Source of the DNA: Bacteroidales bacterium 45-6
GTDB lineage: Bacteria; Bacteroidota; Bacteroidia; Bacteroidales; Dysgonomonadaceae
Direction: 5' to 3'
Assembly (NCBI GenBank): GCA_001897035.1
Contig: MKRS01000560.1
Coordinates: forward strand, 1-6,682
DNA length: 6,682 bases
Part shown: one piece after another, positions 1 to 4,546 of the stretch
Layout: each line of letters opens with the position of its first letter
Position numbering within the stretch: the stretch's first letter is position 1
Translations under genes and position numbers: made by a program
Notes under the pieces: generated by a model
Seen by the model: only the letters and a program-made list of their open reading frames with translations
The model's database searches: none
What the model was told of the DNA's origin: nothing

Positions 1-405
1 TTCCACCAGCTCTTTGTTGTATCTGACGCATACTCCGGCCAAAGCCGTCCCCTCTTTGCTCTTGTAGTTCACGTCCTTTACATGATCGATCAGGTAGTCG
101 GCCACTTGGATGTTTCCCCGGTAACAGGCCAGTATCAATGGAGAGAAACCTTGGTCGTTGACGGCATTGATGGTTTCCGAGTCTGCCTTTTCCAAATTCT
201 TCAACTCATCCAAAGTTCCGGCTCTTGCCACATCGAAAACCGTTCTTGTCTTTGCCGTGCCAACAGGTTTCGGCATAGACACTGTGCTGTCTCCAGAGAG
301 GTTTGAAGCCCCCCTATCGAATGCGGTGATGGTGTTTGCTGACCCTGATGCCATCAAAATTCCTACAACCGCAAAAAGCAGGATGGTCATTGATACCTTT
401 TTCAT
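1..405 (-). CDS. Exported ankyrin-repeat protein, N-terminal part (C-terminus beyond window)
   Basis: The frame is open from an ATG at 403-405 to the left edge, giving 135 residues without a stop. Residues 1-23 form a Sec-type signal peptide: MKK, a hydrophobic core TILLFAVVGILMA, then a likely cleavage after SGSA. After a linker, residues about 55-82 (VFDVARAGTLDELKNL) look like a degenerate first ankyrin repeat. Residues 84-113 form a clear one, with the pattern DQGFSPLILACYRGNIQVADYL followed by a VN turn. A third repeat begins at 117 (KSKEGTALAGVCVRYNKELVE) and is cut by the window. Ankyrin repeats mediate protein-protein contacts, and the signal peptide puts this one in the periplasm. 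Exported ankyrin proteins of the AnkB type accompany catalases in some bacteria; whether a catalase gene follows here lies outside the window. The gene is downstream of, and co-directional with, the Crp/Fnr gene, 108 bp away, with its own promoter-like site. A plus-strand open frame over the same bases is a shadow. Confidence 0.85.
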   Translation of the reverse strand, partial: MKKVSMTILLFAVVGILMASGSANTITAFDRGASNLSGDSTVSMPKPVGTAKTRTVFDVARAGTLDELKNLEKADSETINAVNDQGFSPLILACYRGNIQVADYLIDHVKDVNYKSKEGTALAGVCVRYNKELVE

Positions 406-472
406 CGTGTTGTTATGTCTTATTTTACTCTTTAACACATCAGATTTTCTATCAAAAAAATCTTAGCTGGAG

Positions 473-480
473 CAAAGATA
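473..480 (-). promoter_or_regulatory. Bacteroidetes -7 box for the ankyrin gene
   Basis: Read on the minus strand the site is TATCTTTG, an exact match to the Bacteroidetes -7 consensus TAnnTTTG. It predicts transcription starting around 466-469, with an untranslated leader of about 60 bases before the ATG at 405. No TTTG -33 element lies at the usual 19-21 bp upstream. The nearest TTTG (minus strand, 508-511) is 27 bp away and lies within the palindrome described next. A missing -33 element is what one expects of an activator-dependent promoter, but the match is only a short motif. Confidence 0.5.
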
Positions 481-503
481 TACGATGAGATATGCTAAAA
501 TCG

Positions 504-517
504 GTGACAAAAGTCAC
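504..517. promoter_or_regulatory. CRP-type palindrome (candidate operator)
   Basis: GTGAC-AAAA-GTCAC is a perfect inverted repeat, equivalent to GTGA-N6-TCAC, the core of the CRP consensus TGTGA-N6-TCACA. The outermost T and A of that consensus are not conserved here. Its centre (510.5) is about 41-45 bp upstream of the start of transcription predicted from the -7 box at 473-480, the position used by class II CRP/FNR activators. It overlaps the stop codon of the Crp/Fnr gene. That protein carries the R-E-x-x-x-R recognition pattern of CRP, so it is the obvious candidate ligand. The same bases could form a small 5-bp stem in RNA, but without a following U-run it is a poor terminator. Confidence 0.5.
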
Positions 518-1158
518 TTCTTGTCAATAATTCGAATGCCTTGGCTGTTTTGGATAATAACCCCTTCGTTTTCAAACTTCTTAAGCAACCTGCTCACCAC
601 TTCCCTCGCCGTACCCAAGTTGTTGGCAATCTCTTTGTGGGAAATTTTGACTGTATCGGAGTGATTCATTCGGGCTTTTTGGGCGATGTATTCAAGGATT
701 CTTTTGTCTAAGCGATGGAACACGGCCTGATTCACCATCTCCATCATGGAGAGGTACTTGTCTTCGTATTCCTTGTAGAAAATCGAGTTTATCTTGGGAT
801 ACTTGATAATCCAGGCCAGAATGGTGGATACCGGAAACATCATGATCTCGGAATCTTCATCTGCGTGTGCATATACCTTACTAACGGAATCCCTGAATAT
901 GGCAGATACCGTCATGATGCACACCTGATTAGGCCTCAGAAAATAATAAAGAAGTTCCTTTCCTTCGTTGTTGATAGTGAATACCTTGACAAGTCCATTC
1001 ACCAAGAATGGCACATATCTGACGTGATCCCCTTCCTTTATGAGTTCGGCTTTGGCTTGCACTTTCACAAAAACAGCCTGTTCCTCCAGTTCATTCATAA
1101 ACTCAGGCCCAAGATGTTGAAACTGCTTTTTGATGTTGTCCGACGTATTCATAAACAT
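514..1158 (-). CDS. Crp/Fnr-family transcriptional regulator
   Basis: A 214-residue protein of the usual CRP/FNR length. Residues about 20-125 form the cyclic-nucleotide-binding-like beta-roll, with the signatures EGDHVRYVPFLVNGLVKVF and EGKELLYYFLRPNQVC. A long dimerisation helix follows at about 127-163 (EYEDKYLSMMEMVNQAVFHRLDKRILEYIAQ, quoted here only as its region; key part HRLDKRILEYIA). A winged HTH occupies 165-214, with recognition helix TAREVVSRLLKKF. R185, E186 and R190 align with R180, E181 and R185 of E. coli CRP. There is one cysteine (C80), so the four-cysteine Fe-S cluster of FNR is absent. The canonical cAMP-contacting Arg-Ser/Thr pair is not evident, so the signal is unknown. 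Two start codons are possible, ATG at 1158 or 1152, and neither has a strong Shine-Dalgarno. It lies upstream of the ankyrin gene and probably regulates it through the palindrome at 504-517. Confidence 0.93.
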   Translation of the reverse strand: MFMNTSDNIKKQFQHLGPEFMNELEEQAVFVKVQAKAELIKEGDHVRYVPFLVNGLVKVFTINNEGKELLYYFLRPNQVCIMTVSAIFRDSVSKVYAHADEDSEIMMFPVSTILAWIIKYPKINSIFYKEYEDKYLSMMEMVNQAVFHRLDKRILEYIAQKARMNHSDTVKISHKEIANNLGTAREVVSRLLKKFENEGVIIQNSQGIRIIDKK

Positions 1159-1191
1159 AGCCCCTGTCTGATTTATTATTTTATTAATAAC

Positions 1192-1217
1192 CTGTGAGAT
1201 ATGGCATATTCTTACAG
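1192..1217. promoter_or_regulatory. Near-palindrome upstream of the Crp/Fnr gene
   Basis: Arms CTGTGAG (1192-1198) and CTTACAG (1211-1217) are inverted with one mismatch across 12 bases. Nested inside is a perfect ATATG-G-CATAT palindrome (1199-1209). The site lies 34-59 bp upstream of the regulator's start codon, where an operator for autoregulation could be. Its spacing does not fit the CRP TGTGA-N6-TCACA pattern, and no TAnnTTTG box is nearby, so its role is a guess. Confidence 0.25.
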
Positions 1218-1242
1218 TTTATTCCTTAAATTAACAAACACG

Positions 1243-1284
1243 GGCTCCGTTTGTTTGGTTGAGGAAAAAGTTCGATTCGGAGCC
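1243..1284. repeat. GC-rich inverted repeat (hairpin)
   Basis: GGCTCCG at 1243-1249 and CGGAGCC at 1278-1284 are perfect 7-bp inverted arms around a 28-base loop. Two further CG pairs (1241-1242 with 1289-1290) are possible across a bulge. The loop contains GTTCGATTC, which resembles a tRNA T-loop, but no acceptor, D or anticodon arms can be built around it. It may be a leader structure for the Crp/Fnr transcript or part of a decayed element. Confidence 0.35.
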
Positions 1285-1359
1285 GACCCGCTTCAGCTCA
1301 TTCTCGGAGAAGGAAAAATAAGGCCCGCAACTTCACATCAGCTATTGATATTATCGATT

Positions 1360-1470
1360 TCAAGCGGATACCACCTCCGGTTCCGCATAACGGAAATGCT
1401 CGCCTTTAGATTTACAATGGACAAAGTGGGAATCTATCGCTTTCATCTTGTGTGTTTTGTAAATGTTCAT
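1360..1470 (-). CDS. Possible 36-residue mini-protein
   Basis: On the minus strand an ATG at 1468-1470 opens 36 codons ending in TGA at 1360-1362. The peptide begins MNIYKTHKMKAIDSHF, continues with VHCKSKGEHFRYAEPE and ends VVSA. A TAnnTTTG-type box (TATCTTTG, 1484-1491) sits 13 bases upstream of the start codon. The peptide is basic and mixed in composition, with no signal peptide, membrane segment or motif that I recognise. No Shine-Dalgarno is evident. It could equally be chance coding inside a decayed or structured element, so this is a low-confidence call. Confidence 0.2.
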   Translation of the reverse strand: MNIYKTHKMKAIDSHFVHCKSKGEHFRYAEPEVVSA

Positions 1471-1480
1471 AACTAATAAA

Positions 1481-1560
1481 CCTCAAAGATACAGCCTTGA
1501 TTTTAGCTGTGGCGTAGCAGAAAGTACTCCGCCGAACAGCCTAAAATCATAGCCTACGGA
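1481..1560. repeat. Imperfect palindromic repeat, copy 1
   Basis: This 80-bp element shares 35 of its first 37 bases with copy 2 at 2617-2697, including an identical 28-base run (1490-1517 and 2626-2653). It folds on itself: left arm 1499-1517 (GATTTTAGCTGTGGCGTAG) pairs with right arm 1527-1548 (GATTTTA/TAAAATC, GCTGT/ACAGC, GGCG/CGCC) around a 9-base loop, with small bulges. The element lies just 3' of the beta-barrel gene, starting 9 bp past that gene's ancestral stop at 1570. A dispersed intergenic palindrome, possibly acting as a transcript end or 3' stabiliser, fits best. There is no U-run directly after the stem. Confidence 0.75.
1484..1491 (-). promoter_or_regulatory. TAnnTTTG -7 box inside repeat copy 1
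   Basis: The minus-strand sequence TATCTTTG fits the Bacteroidetes -7 consensus and would start transcription at about 1477-1480, towards the mini-ORF and the Crp/Fnr gene. There is no TTTG at the -33 position. The second repeat copy reads TAGCCTTG here, so the match depends on bases unique to copy 1. It may be coincidental. Confidence 0.25.
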
Positions 1561-1569
1561 GATCGAGAC

Positions 1570-1650
1570 TCAAAACCCGAAGGTTACCGTTGCCGCTAAT
1601 CCCGCCCTGATAATCTTACGGGAATACTCCCACGAAGTAATACCTGTCTA
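1570..1650 (-). pseudogene. Severed C-terminal beta-strand of the barrel gene, after the TAG
   Basis: After the TAG (1648-1650) the same reading frame continues for 25 codons to a TGA at 1570-1572. The tail begins TGITSWEYSRK and ends RAGLAATVTFGF, a classical final transmembrane strand with a terminal Phe of the kind recognised by the BAM machinery. One base change in the TAG (for example back to a Tyr or Gln codon) would restore a 252-residue barrel. The repeat element starts right after this second stop, which supports 1570 as the ancestral gene end. TAG is used by no other gene with a visible stop in this window (the others end in TGA or TAA). A sequencing error or a strain-specific mutation are the main alternatives. 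Confidence 0.75.
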
Positions 1651-2328
1651 GGTAATTCCTTCATATTCTTTTGACAGGTTAGCAAACAGCCCCTCGGAAT
1701 TGACACCAATGCCAATCAGCGGGGTGGCCTGATAATGAATGCCCGTCGAAACAGACAAACCGACCATCCCTTCAACCGGAACTTCATATTTTATCCTTGT
1801 GTCTTTTACTAATTTATCTGTATCAATCAAAATTGGATCTTGAGTATCAACAAAATGAGTTGTTTTTTTATTTAGGTTGTATAATTTGTCGGAAACATAG
1901 CCGATTCCCAAACTTGACTGAACCGTCCATTTCGATCTGCCCAGCTGCCAACTCCCATAGACTGCCGGACCAACGAAGTGTATTGTTTCGTCAAAAGTAT
2001 CTTGTTGCCATTTCCTGATGGGATACTTGTCGTCATACAATATGCCATTCAACGTTGAAATACTTTCCACATTCTGCCCGCTTTTCAAGAAACGATACTT
2101 CACCCCGACTCCATAATTTTTGGTCAGATACCAGCTTGCGTCAAAATCCATCTGATATCCACTGGAAAAAGGGACGGTATAATCCTTGTCAAGATGAGTA
2201 TTCGACGAACCAATTGGAAAACTCACCCCACCTCCTACAGACAAAAAGAATTTTTTGGGCCGCATATCCTGACTGAAAGCGGCAGATACTACCACAAGAT
2301 TGAGTAACAGGATGACGACATGCTTCAT
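1648..2328 (-). CDS. Outer-membrane beta-barrel protein, truncated by an in-frame TAG
   Basis: A 226-residue product from the ATG at 2326-2328. Residues 1-19 form a signal peptide (MKHVVILLLNLVVVSAAFS, then Q). The mature part alternates polar and hydrophobic residues in beta-strands with glycine/aromatic patterns: FFLSVGGGVSFPIG, FDASWYLTKNYGVGVKYRF, HFVGPAVYGSWQLG, WTVQSSLGIGYV, VGLSVSTGIHYQ. This is typical of small OmpA/PorT-like barrels of Bacteroidetes. The product stops at NLSKEYEGIT, without the usual C-terminal aromatic residue. Beyond the TAG the same frame supplies the missing strand (next entry), so this is probably a nonsense-truncated allele. I chose the ATG at 2328 because it starts a proper signal peptide and has AGGAGG 12 bases upstream. 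An in-frame ATG at 2511 would add 61 lysine-rich residues before the signal peptide and is unlikely. The function is unknown beyond the envelope location. Confidence 0.8.
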   Translation of the reverse strand: MKHVVILLLNLVVVSAAFSQDMRPKKFFLSVGGGVSFPIGSSNTHLDKDYTVPFSSGYQMDFDASWYLTKNYGVGVKYRFLKSGQNVESISTLNGILYDDKYPIRKWQQDTFDETIHFVGPAVYGSWQLGRSKWTVQSSLGIGYVSDKLYNLNKKTTHFVDTQDPILIDTDKLVKDTRIKYEVPVEGMVGLSVSTGIHYQATPLIGIGVNSEGLFANLSKEYEGIT

Positions 2329-2616
2329 CCTATATTTTTTCCTCCTGTTTTCCTTTTTTTCTTCTTTAAAGAAGGAATATTGTTTACAATAACTCATAAA
2401 TAAAAAATTTAGCAATGCTACTTTCGTCTTTTTCTTATAACTGATGTTACTCATTAAGATTTGTTTTTTTATATTATCAGGTTCTATAAATACAGTTTTA
2501 ATTACAACCATGCGTAATTATTTTTTTTCTGTAGTAAAAGAAATCTCCAGCTTTTTCTTCTCCTGTAATCTATCCGATTCCATTATTCCCTTTTTTTAAT
2601 CAATCATTATTGCGAC
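2329..2616. other. AT-rich leader upstream of the truncated barrel gene
   Basis: About 290 bases, strongly AT-rich and rich in homopolymer runs. On the minus strand it holds an AGGAGG ribosome site (plus coordinates 2341-2346), a perfect 14-bp palindrome CTTCTTTAAAGAAG (2361-2374), and a 21-codon mini-ORF starting MESDRLQEKKKLEIS (2518-2583), whose TAA is followed in the same frame by the long upstream extension of the barrel ORF. I found no TAnnTTTG box on the minus strand, so the promoter is not identified. The sequence looks like a long leader and not a gene. Confidence 0.45.
2361..2374. promoter_or_regulatory. Perfect 14-bp palindrome in the barrel-gene leader
   Basis: CTTCTTTAAAGAAG is identical to its own reverse complement and lies 33 bp upstream of the barrel start codon, just before the AGGAGG ribosome site. 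It could be an operator or an RNA hairpin affecting translation. In so AT-rich a stretch a chance origin is possible. Confidence 0.3.
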
Positions 2617-2697
2617 CCTCAAGGCTACAGCCTTGATTTTAGCTGTGGCGTAGTTTGAAAAACCTACACCGAACAGCCAAATATAACAGCCTGCGGA
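2617..2697. repeat. Imperfect palindromic repeat, copy 2
   Basis: This is the second copy of the 80-bp element, in the same orientation as copy 1. The stem is GCTGTGGCGTAG (within 2635-2653) against CTACACCGAACAGC (2664-2677), with a 10-base loop. Each copy has one mismatch in the GGCGTAG part of the stem, but at different positions, so pairing is largely kept although the right arms have diverged. It lies 43 bp 3' of the stop of the second barrel gene, mirroring copy 1. The outer part of the stem is more decayed than in copy 1. Confidence 0.75.
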
Positions 2698-2740
2698 CAA
2701 CGGGGGTAAATGCAAAGAAACCCTCCCCTCTTTCACTACA

Positions 2741-3424
2741 TTAAAACTTATATCCGATCGACAAATAGTTGGTGCTGTTGGCTATGAGATCATTGGTACC
2801 CGAAACCCATCCCTTTTTCATCGAACGTGTCATCCCCATTTCCGAACCCAACGTAAATACAACTTTGTGCTTGAGTTCAAACTGAAATTCCAATCCGAGA
2901 CCTGCATCCAGCCGGTTCAAAGGTCCTTGGTCACCAAAAGTGTCGAACGACAAAGAAGATTTGCTGCCTGAGGACTTGTAAGTGGTTTTCCCCGCCATAG
3001 CATAAGCCAGATAAGGTCCAAAGTTGAAATTGAAGGAGTTGTCATATCGCCGTAAAGGCACCTTTGCCGAAAAGTAGAGCGGAGCCTGGAGATAAACGCC
3101 ATCTATCGTTATCGCCTTGTCATTTTCATGATCGGCATCCAGCTTGCCACCCTTGTGAATCAAAACCAATCCAGTCTGAAAGTTAAAGGTTTTTGATAAC
3201 GGACAATTCACGATAGCTCCCAGATAGAATCCCACTTTCGAGGGGGAGGGAGTGCTCTCATTGTTATAGGGGGTGTCAAAACTTGCGGAAGTGAATCCGA
3301 CCCGAAGCTCAACGGGGAACTTCTTTTTGGCCGTCACTACTGTTTCCTGTGCCATTAAAGGATAGGCTGCAAGCGACAACAAAAGGATTAGTGAAGGCAA
3401 GCCTCTTTTCAATAAATAATTCAT
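2741..3424 (-). CDS. Outer-membrane beta-barrel protein (PorT/OMP_b-brl-like)
   Basis: A 227-residue protein. Residues 1-25 form a signal peptide (MNYLLKRGLPSLILLLSLAA, cut after LMA). The mature protein has repeated amphipathic strands, including VELRVGFTSASF, VGFYLGAIVNCPLS, FNFQTGLVLIHKGG, VYLQAPLYFSAKVP, FNFNFGPYLAYAMAG, DAGLGLEFQFEL and VVFTLGSEMGMTRSM. It ends NYLSIGYKF with a terminal Phe, as expected of an intact barrel assembled by BAM. The pattern of strands around a GGKL-type turn resembles the outer-membrane beta-barrel domain common in Bacteroidetes. The role (porin, structural or surface) cannot be told from sequence. It lies 112 bp downstream of the lipoprotein gene on the same strand, so co-transcription is possible; the next barrel gene is 412 bp further on. 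Confidence 0.88.
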   Translation of the reverse strand: MNYLLKRGLPSLILLLSLAAYPLMAQETVVTAKKKFPVELRVGFTSASFDTPYNNESTPSPSKVGFYLGAIVNCPLSKTFNFQTGLVLIHKGGKLDADHENDKAITIDGVYLQAPLYFSAKVPLRRYDNSFNFNFGPYLAYAMAGKTTYKSSGSKSSLSFDTFGDQGPLNRLDAGLGLEFQFELKHKVVFTLGSEMGMTRSMKKGWVSGTNDLIANSTNYLSIGYKF

Positions 3425-3465
3425 TTCTGATACAGTTTAGGTTTTAATGATTACTGAGCTCGTTT

Positions 3466-3489
3466 AATCCTACAATTACATTTAGGATT
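3466..3489. repeat. 7-bp perfect inverted repeat upstream of the second barrel gene
   Basis: AATCCTA (3466-3472) and TAGGATT (3483-3489) are perfect inverted arms around 10 bases, 42-65 bp before the barrel start codon. It could be an operator or a leader hairpin. No -7 consensus box is visible beside it. Confidence 0.35.
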
Positions 3490-3508
3490 GCTTGAAATCG
3501 GAGGTTAC

Positions 3509-3526
3509 GATGATCGTTGAATCATC
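3509..3526 (-). terminator. Small hairpin just after the lipoprotein gene
   Basis: GATGAT-CGTTGA-ATCATC forms a 6-bp stem with a 6-base loop, starting 10 bp past the TGA of the lipoprotein gene. It lacks a U-run, so intrinsic termination is doubtful; it may be only an attenuating structure between the lipoprotein and barrel genes. Confidence 0.25.
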
Positions 3527-3536
3527 CTGATAAGCA

Positions 3537-4295
3537 TCATTTTCTTACTCCCCACAAATTTATACCGTTTGAACCCCTTGATACCCTACTCGATTTGACA
3601 GAAGGAATTTTGTCGTTCGCCACCAAGCTATAAGACTTGAGGGTTTTCTTCAGAAGGACAACATTGTTTTTTTTCTGAACCATCCCGACGAGACCTTTGT
3701 TAAGCGCAAAAAAATAGGATAGCACATAACCGCCACTTGCCTGGGAATATTCGTGACACTTGATGCTGCCGATGGCCGTTTGAAAATATGTATTGATGGA
3801 AATGCAAGTGGTATTGACTGTGTCTTTTTCAATTTTTACTATTGAATCATGCACATCCGTAGTGATAATGTAATCAACATGCGTCCAGTTTTCGTTAGCA
3901 CTCACTGGGTATTTAAATGATAAAATGGGATCCCAAACATAAGTTGAGTCGGCATCTGTAACTCCATATTGCGCGAGTCCCTTTTCATTATTCACCAACC
4001 ATTTGTTATTACCGTAGGCCTTTGCTACAAAATCATACCAACTCCAATAATAAACCTGAACAGACTTATTATTAACCAAAATTGAAGTTGTGCCAGTGAT
4101 CGCCAATTTGGAAGAATCTGCACGATAGAAAGCCCCATTATTAGTAAAAGATGAATCGATATATGTCCATGTATAGCCAACCTTCAAGGGTTGAATAACA
4201 TCTAATGAACTGCTGTCGTCTTCATTACTTTTTGAACAATTAGCAAACAAGCATAGGAGGATAACCATCGAAAATAAATAATTTAATTTTTTCAT
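3537..4295 (-). CDS. Lipoprotein of unknown function
   Basis: A 252-residue protein with a lipoprotein signal, MKKLNYLFSMVILLCLFANC, where Cys20 is the lipidated residue (lipobox FANC, a looser form seen in Bacteroidetes). The next residues, SKSNEDDSSS, are acidic and serine-rich like the lipoprotein export signal that sends Bacteroidetes lipoproteins to the cell surface, so a surface location is plausible. The body is rich in aromatic and beta-forming stretches (VGYTWTYIDSSF, VQVYYWSWYDF, YPVSANENWTHVDYII, GGYVLSYFFALNKGLVGMV), suggesting a compact beta fold. I recognise no catalytic motif or named family. It is divergent from the TPR-HTH regulator gene, with start codons 251 bp apart, and is the first of three minus-strand envelope genes, so it is a likely target of that regulator. 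Confidence 0.85.
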   Translation of the reverse strand: MKKLNYLFSMVILLCLFANCSKSNEDDSSSLDVIQPLKVGYTWTYIDSSFTNNGAFYRADSSKLAITGTTSILVNNKSVQVYYWSWYDFVAKAYGNNKWLVNNEKGLAQYGVTDADSTYVWDPILSFKYPVSANENWTHVDYIITTDVHDSIVKIEKDTVNTTCISINTYFQTAIGSIKCHEYSQASGGYVLSYFFALNKGLVGMVQKKNNVVLLKKTLKSYSLVANDKIPSVKSSRVSRGSNGINLWGVRK

Positions 4296-4320
4296 AAATA
4301 TTCAGTGAATTAATATTTTT

Positions 4321-4328
4321 CAAAAATA
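4321..4328 (-). promoter_or_regulatory. -7 box for the lipoprotein gene
   Basis: The minus-strand sequence TATTTTTG matches TAnnTTTG 25 bp before the lipoprotein start codon. No -33 TTTG is present at the expected distance, so an activator may be needed, or the match may be fortuitous in T-rich sequence. Confidence 0.35.
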
Positions 4329-4356
4329 ATGCAGGGTGCAACTTCGGGTTATTTTG

Positions 4357-4364
4357 TATTTTTG
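4357..4364 (+). promoter_or_regulatory. -7 box for the TPR-HTH regulator gene
   Basis: TATTTTTG matches TAnnTTTG. It would begin transcription around 4370 and leave a long leader before the ATG at 4547. No -33 TTTG lies 19-21 bp upstream. The surrounding T-rich sequence makes chance matches likely. Confidence 0.3.
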
Positions 4365-4546
4365 TTTTTGCAAGTTAAAAAATATTTTGTCTTGCTCTAA
4401 AAAAAGATGTGGTACAAGGCTGTTTTTTATCTGTTGTCAACTATCTCTTTTTCATGTAGATAACTATTTGGGGAGTTTTTTTTATGGTACAGGTAAAAAA
4501 TGGGTGGCTATCTGTTTGCTTTTTAACATTTAATTTTTGCCTTTCG

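Larger units (their letters stand above)
1159..1569. other. Long spacer between the beta-barrel gene and the Crp/Fnr gene
   Basis: About 410 bases lack a confident gene. From the left it holds the regulator's leader and a near-palindrome (1192-1217), a GC-rich hairpin (1243-1284), a possible mini-ORF on the minus strand (1360-1470), and one copy of an 80-bp palindromic repeat (1481-1560). The stretch 1241-1450 is richer in GC than the flanking leaders and is not simple AT-rich spacer. That suggests a decayed gene, a structured RNA or a dispersed intergenic element. The plus-strand frame from 1201 to 1476 has no ribosome site and no recognisable protein character. Confidence 0.5.
4296..4546. 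promoter_or_regulatory. Divergent promoter region
   Basis: This AT-rich 251-bp gap lies between the start codons of the lipoprotein gene (minus) and the TPR-HTH gene (plus). It has a TAnnTTTG match on each strand: TATTTTTG on the minus strand at 4321-4328, about 26 bp from the lipoprotein ATG, and TATTTTTG on the plus strand at 4357-4364. Neither has a TTTG at the right -33 distance. The plus-strand leader would be about 175 bases and contains an 18-codon mini-ORF (4407-4463, MWYKAVFYLLSTISFSCR). Regulation of both genes from this gap would be typical of a divergent regulator, but no clear operator repeat stands out. Confidence 0.4.

Noticed and set aside
158..466. Plus-strand open frame of 102 codons
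   Set aside because: It lies opposite the ankyrin gene, whose signal peptide and repeats are clear on the minus strand. The plus-strand translation has no family character.
508..511. TTTG as the -33 element for the ankyrin promoter
   Set aside because: It is 27 bp from the -7 box, while the Bacteroidetes spacing is 19-21 bp, and it is part of the palindrome.
715..1197. Plus-strand open frame of 160 codons opposite the Crp/Fnr gene
   Set aside because: Antisense shadow: the minus strand encodes a full-length, well-recognised regulator, and this frame is rich in His and Leu with no domain.
1270..1278. GTTCGATTC, resembling a tRNA T-loop
   Set aside because: No flanking 5-bp stem, acceptor stem, D-arm or anticodon arm can be drawn on either strand.
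1648..1650. TAG as a recoded sense codon (pyrrolysine or suppressor)
   Set aside because: No recoding element or dedicated tRNA is visible, and a simple nonsense mutation explains the data.
2329..2511. 61-codon N-terminal extension of the truncated barrel gene
   Set aside because: It would place lysine-rich sequence ahead of a good signal peptide, and the ATG at 2328 has its own AGGAGG site.
1481..2697. The two repeats as a CRISPR array or as ends of a transposon
   Set aside because: Only two copies occur, more than 1 kb apart, in direct orientation with an envelope gene between them. There is no transposase, target duplication or regular spacer.
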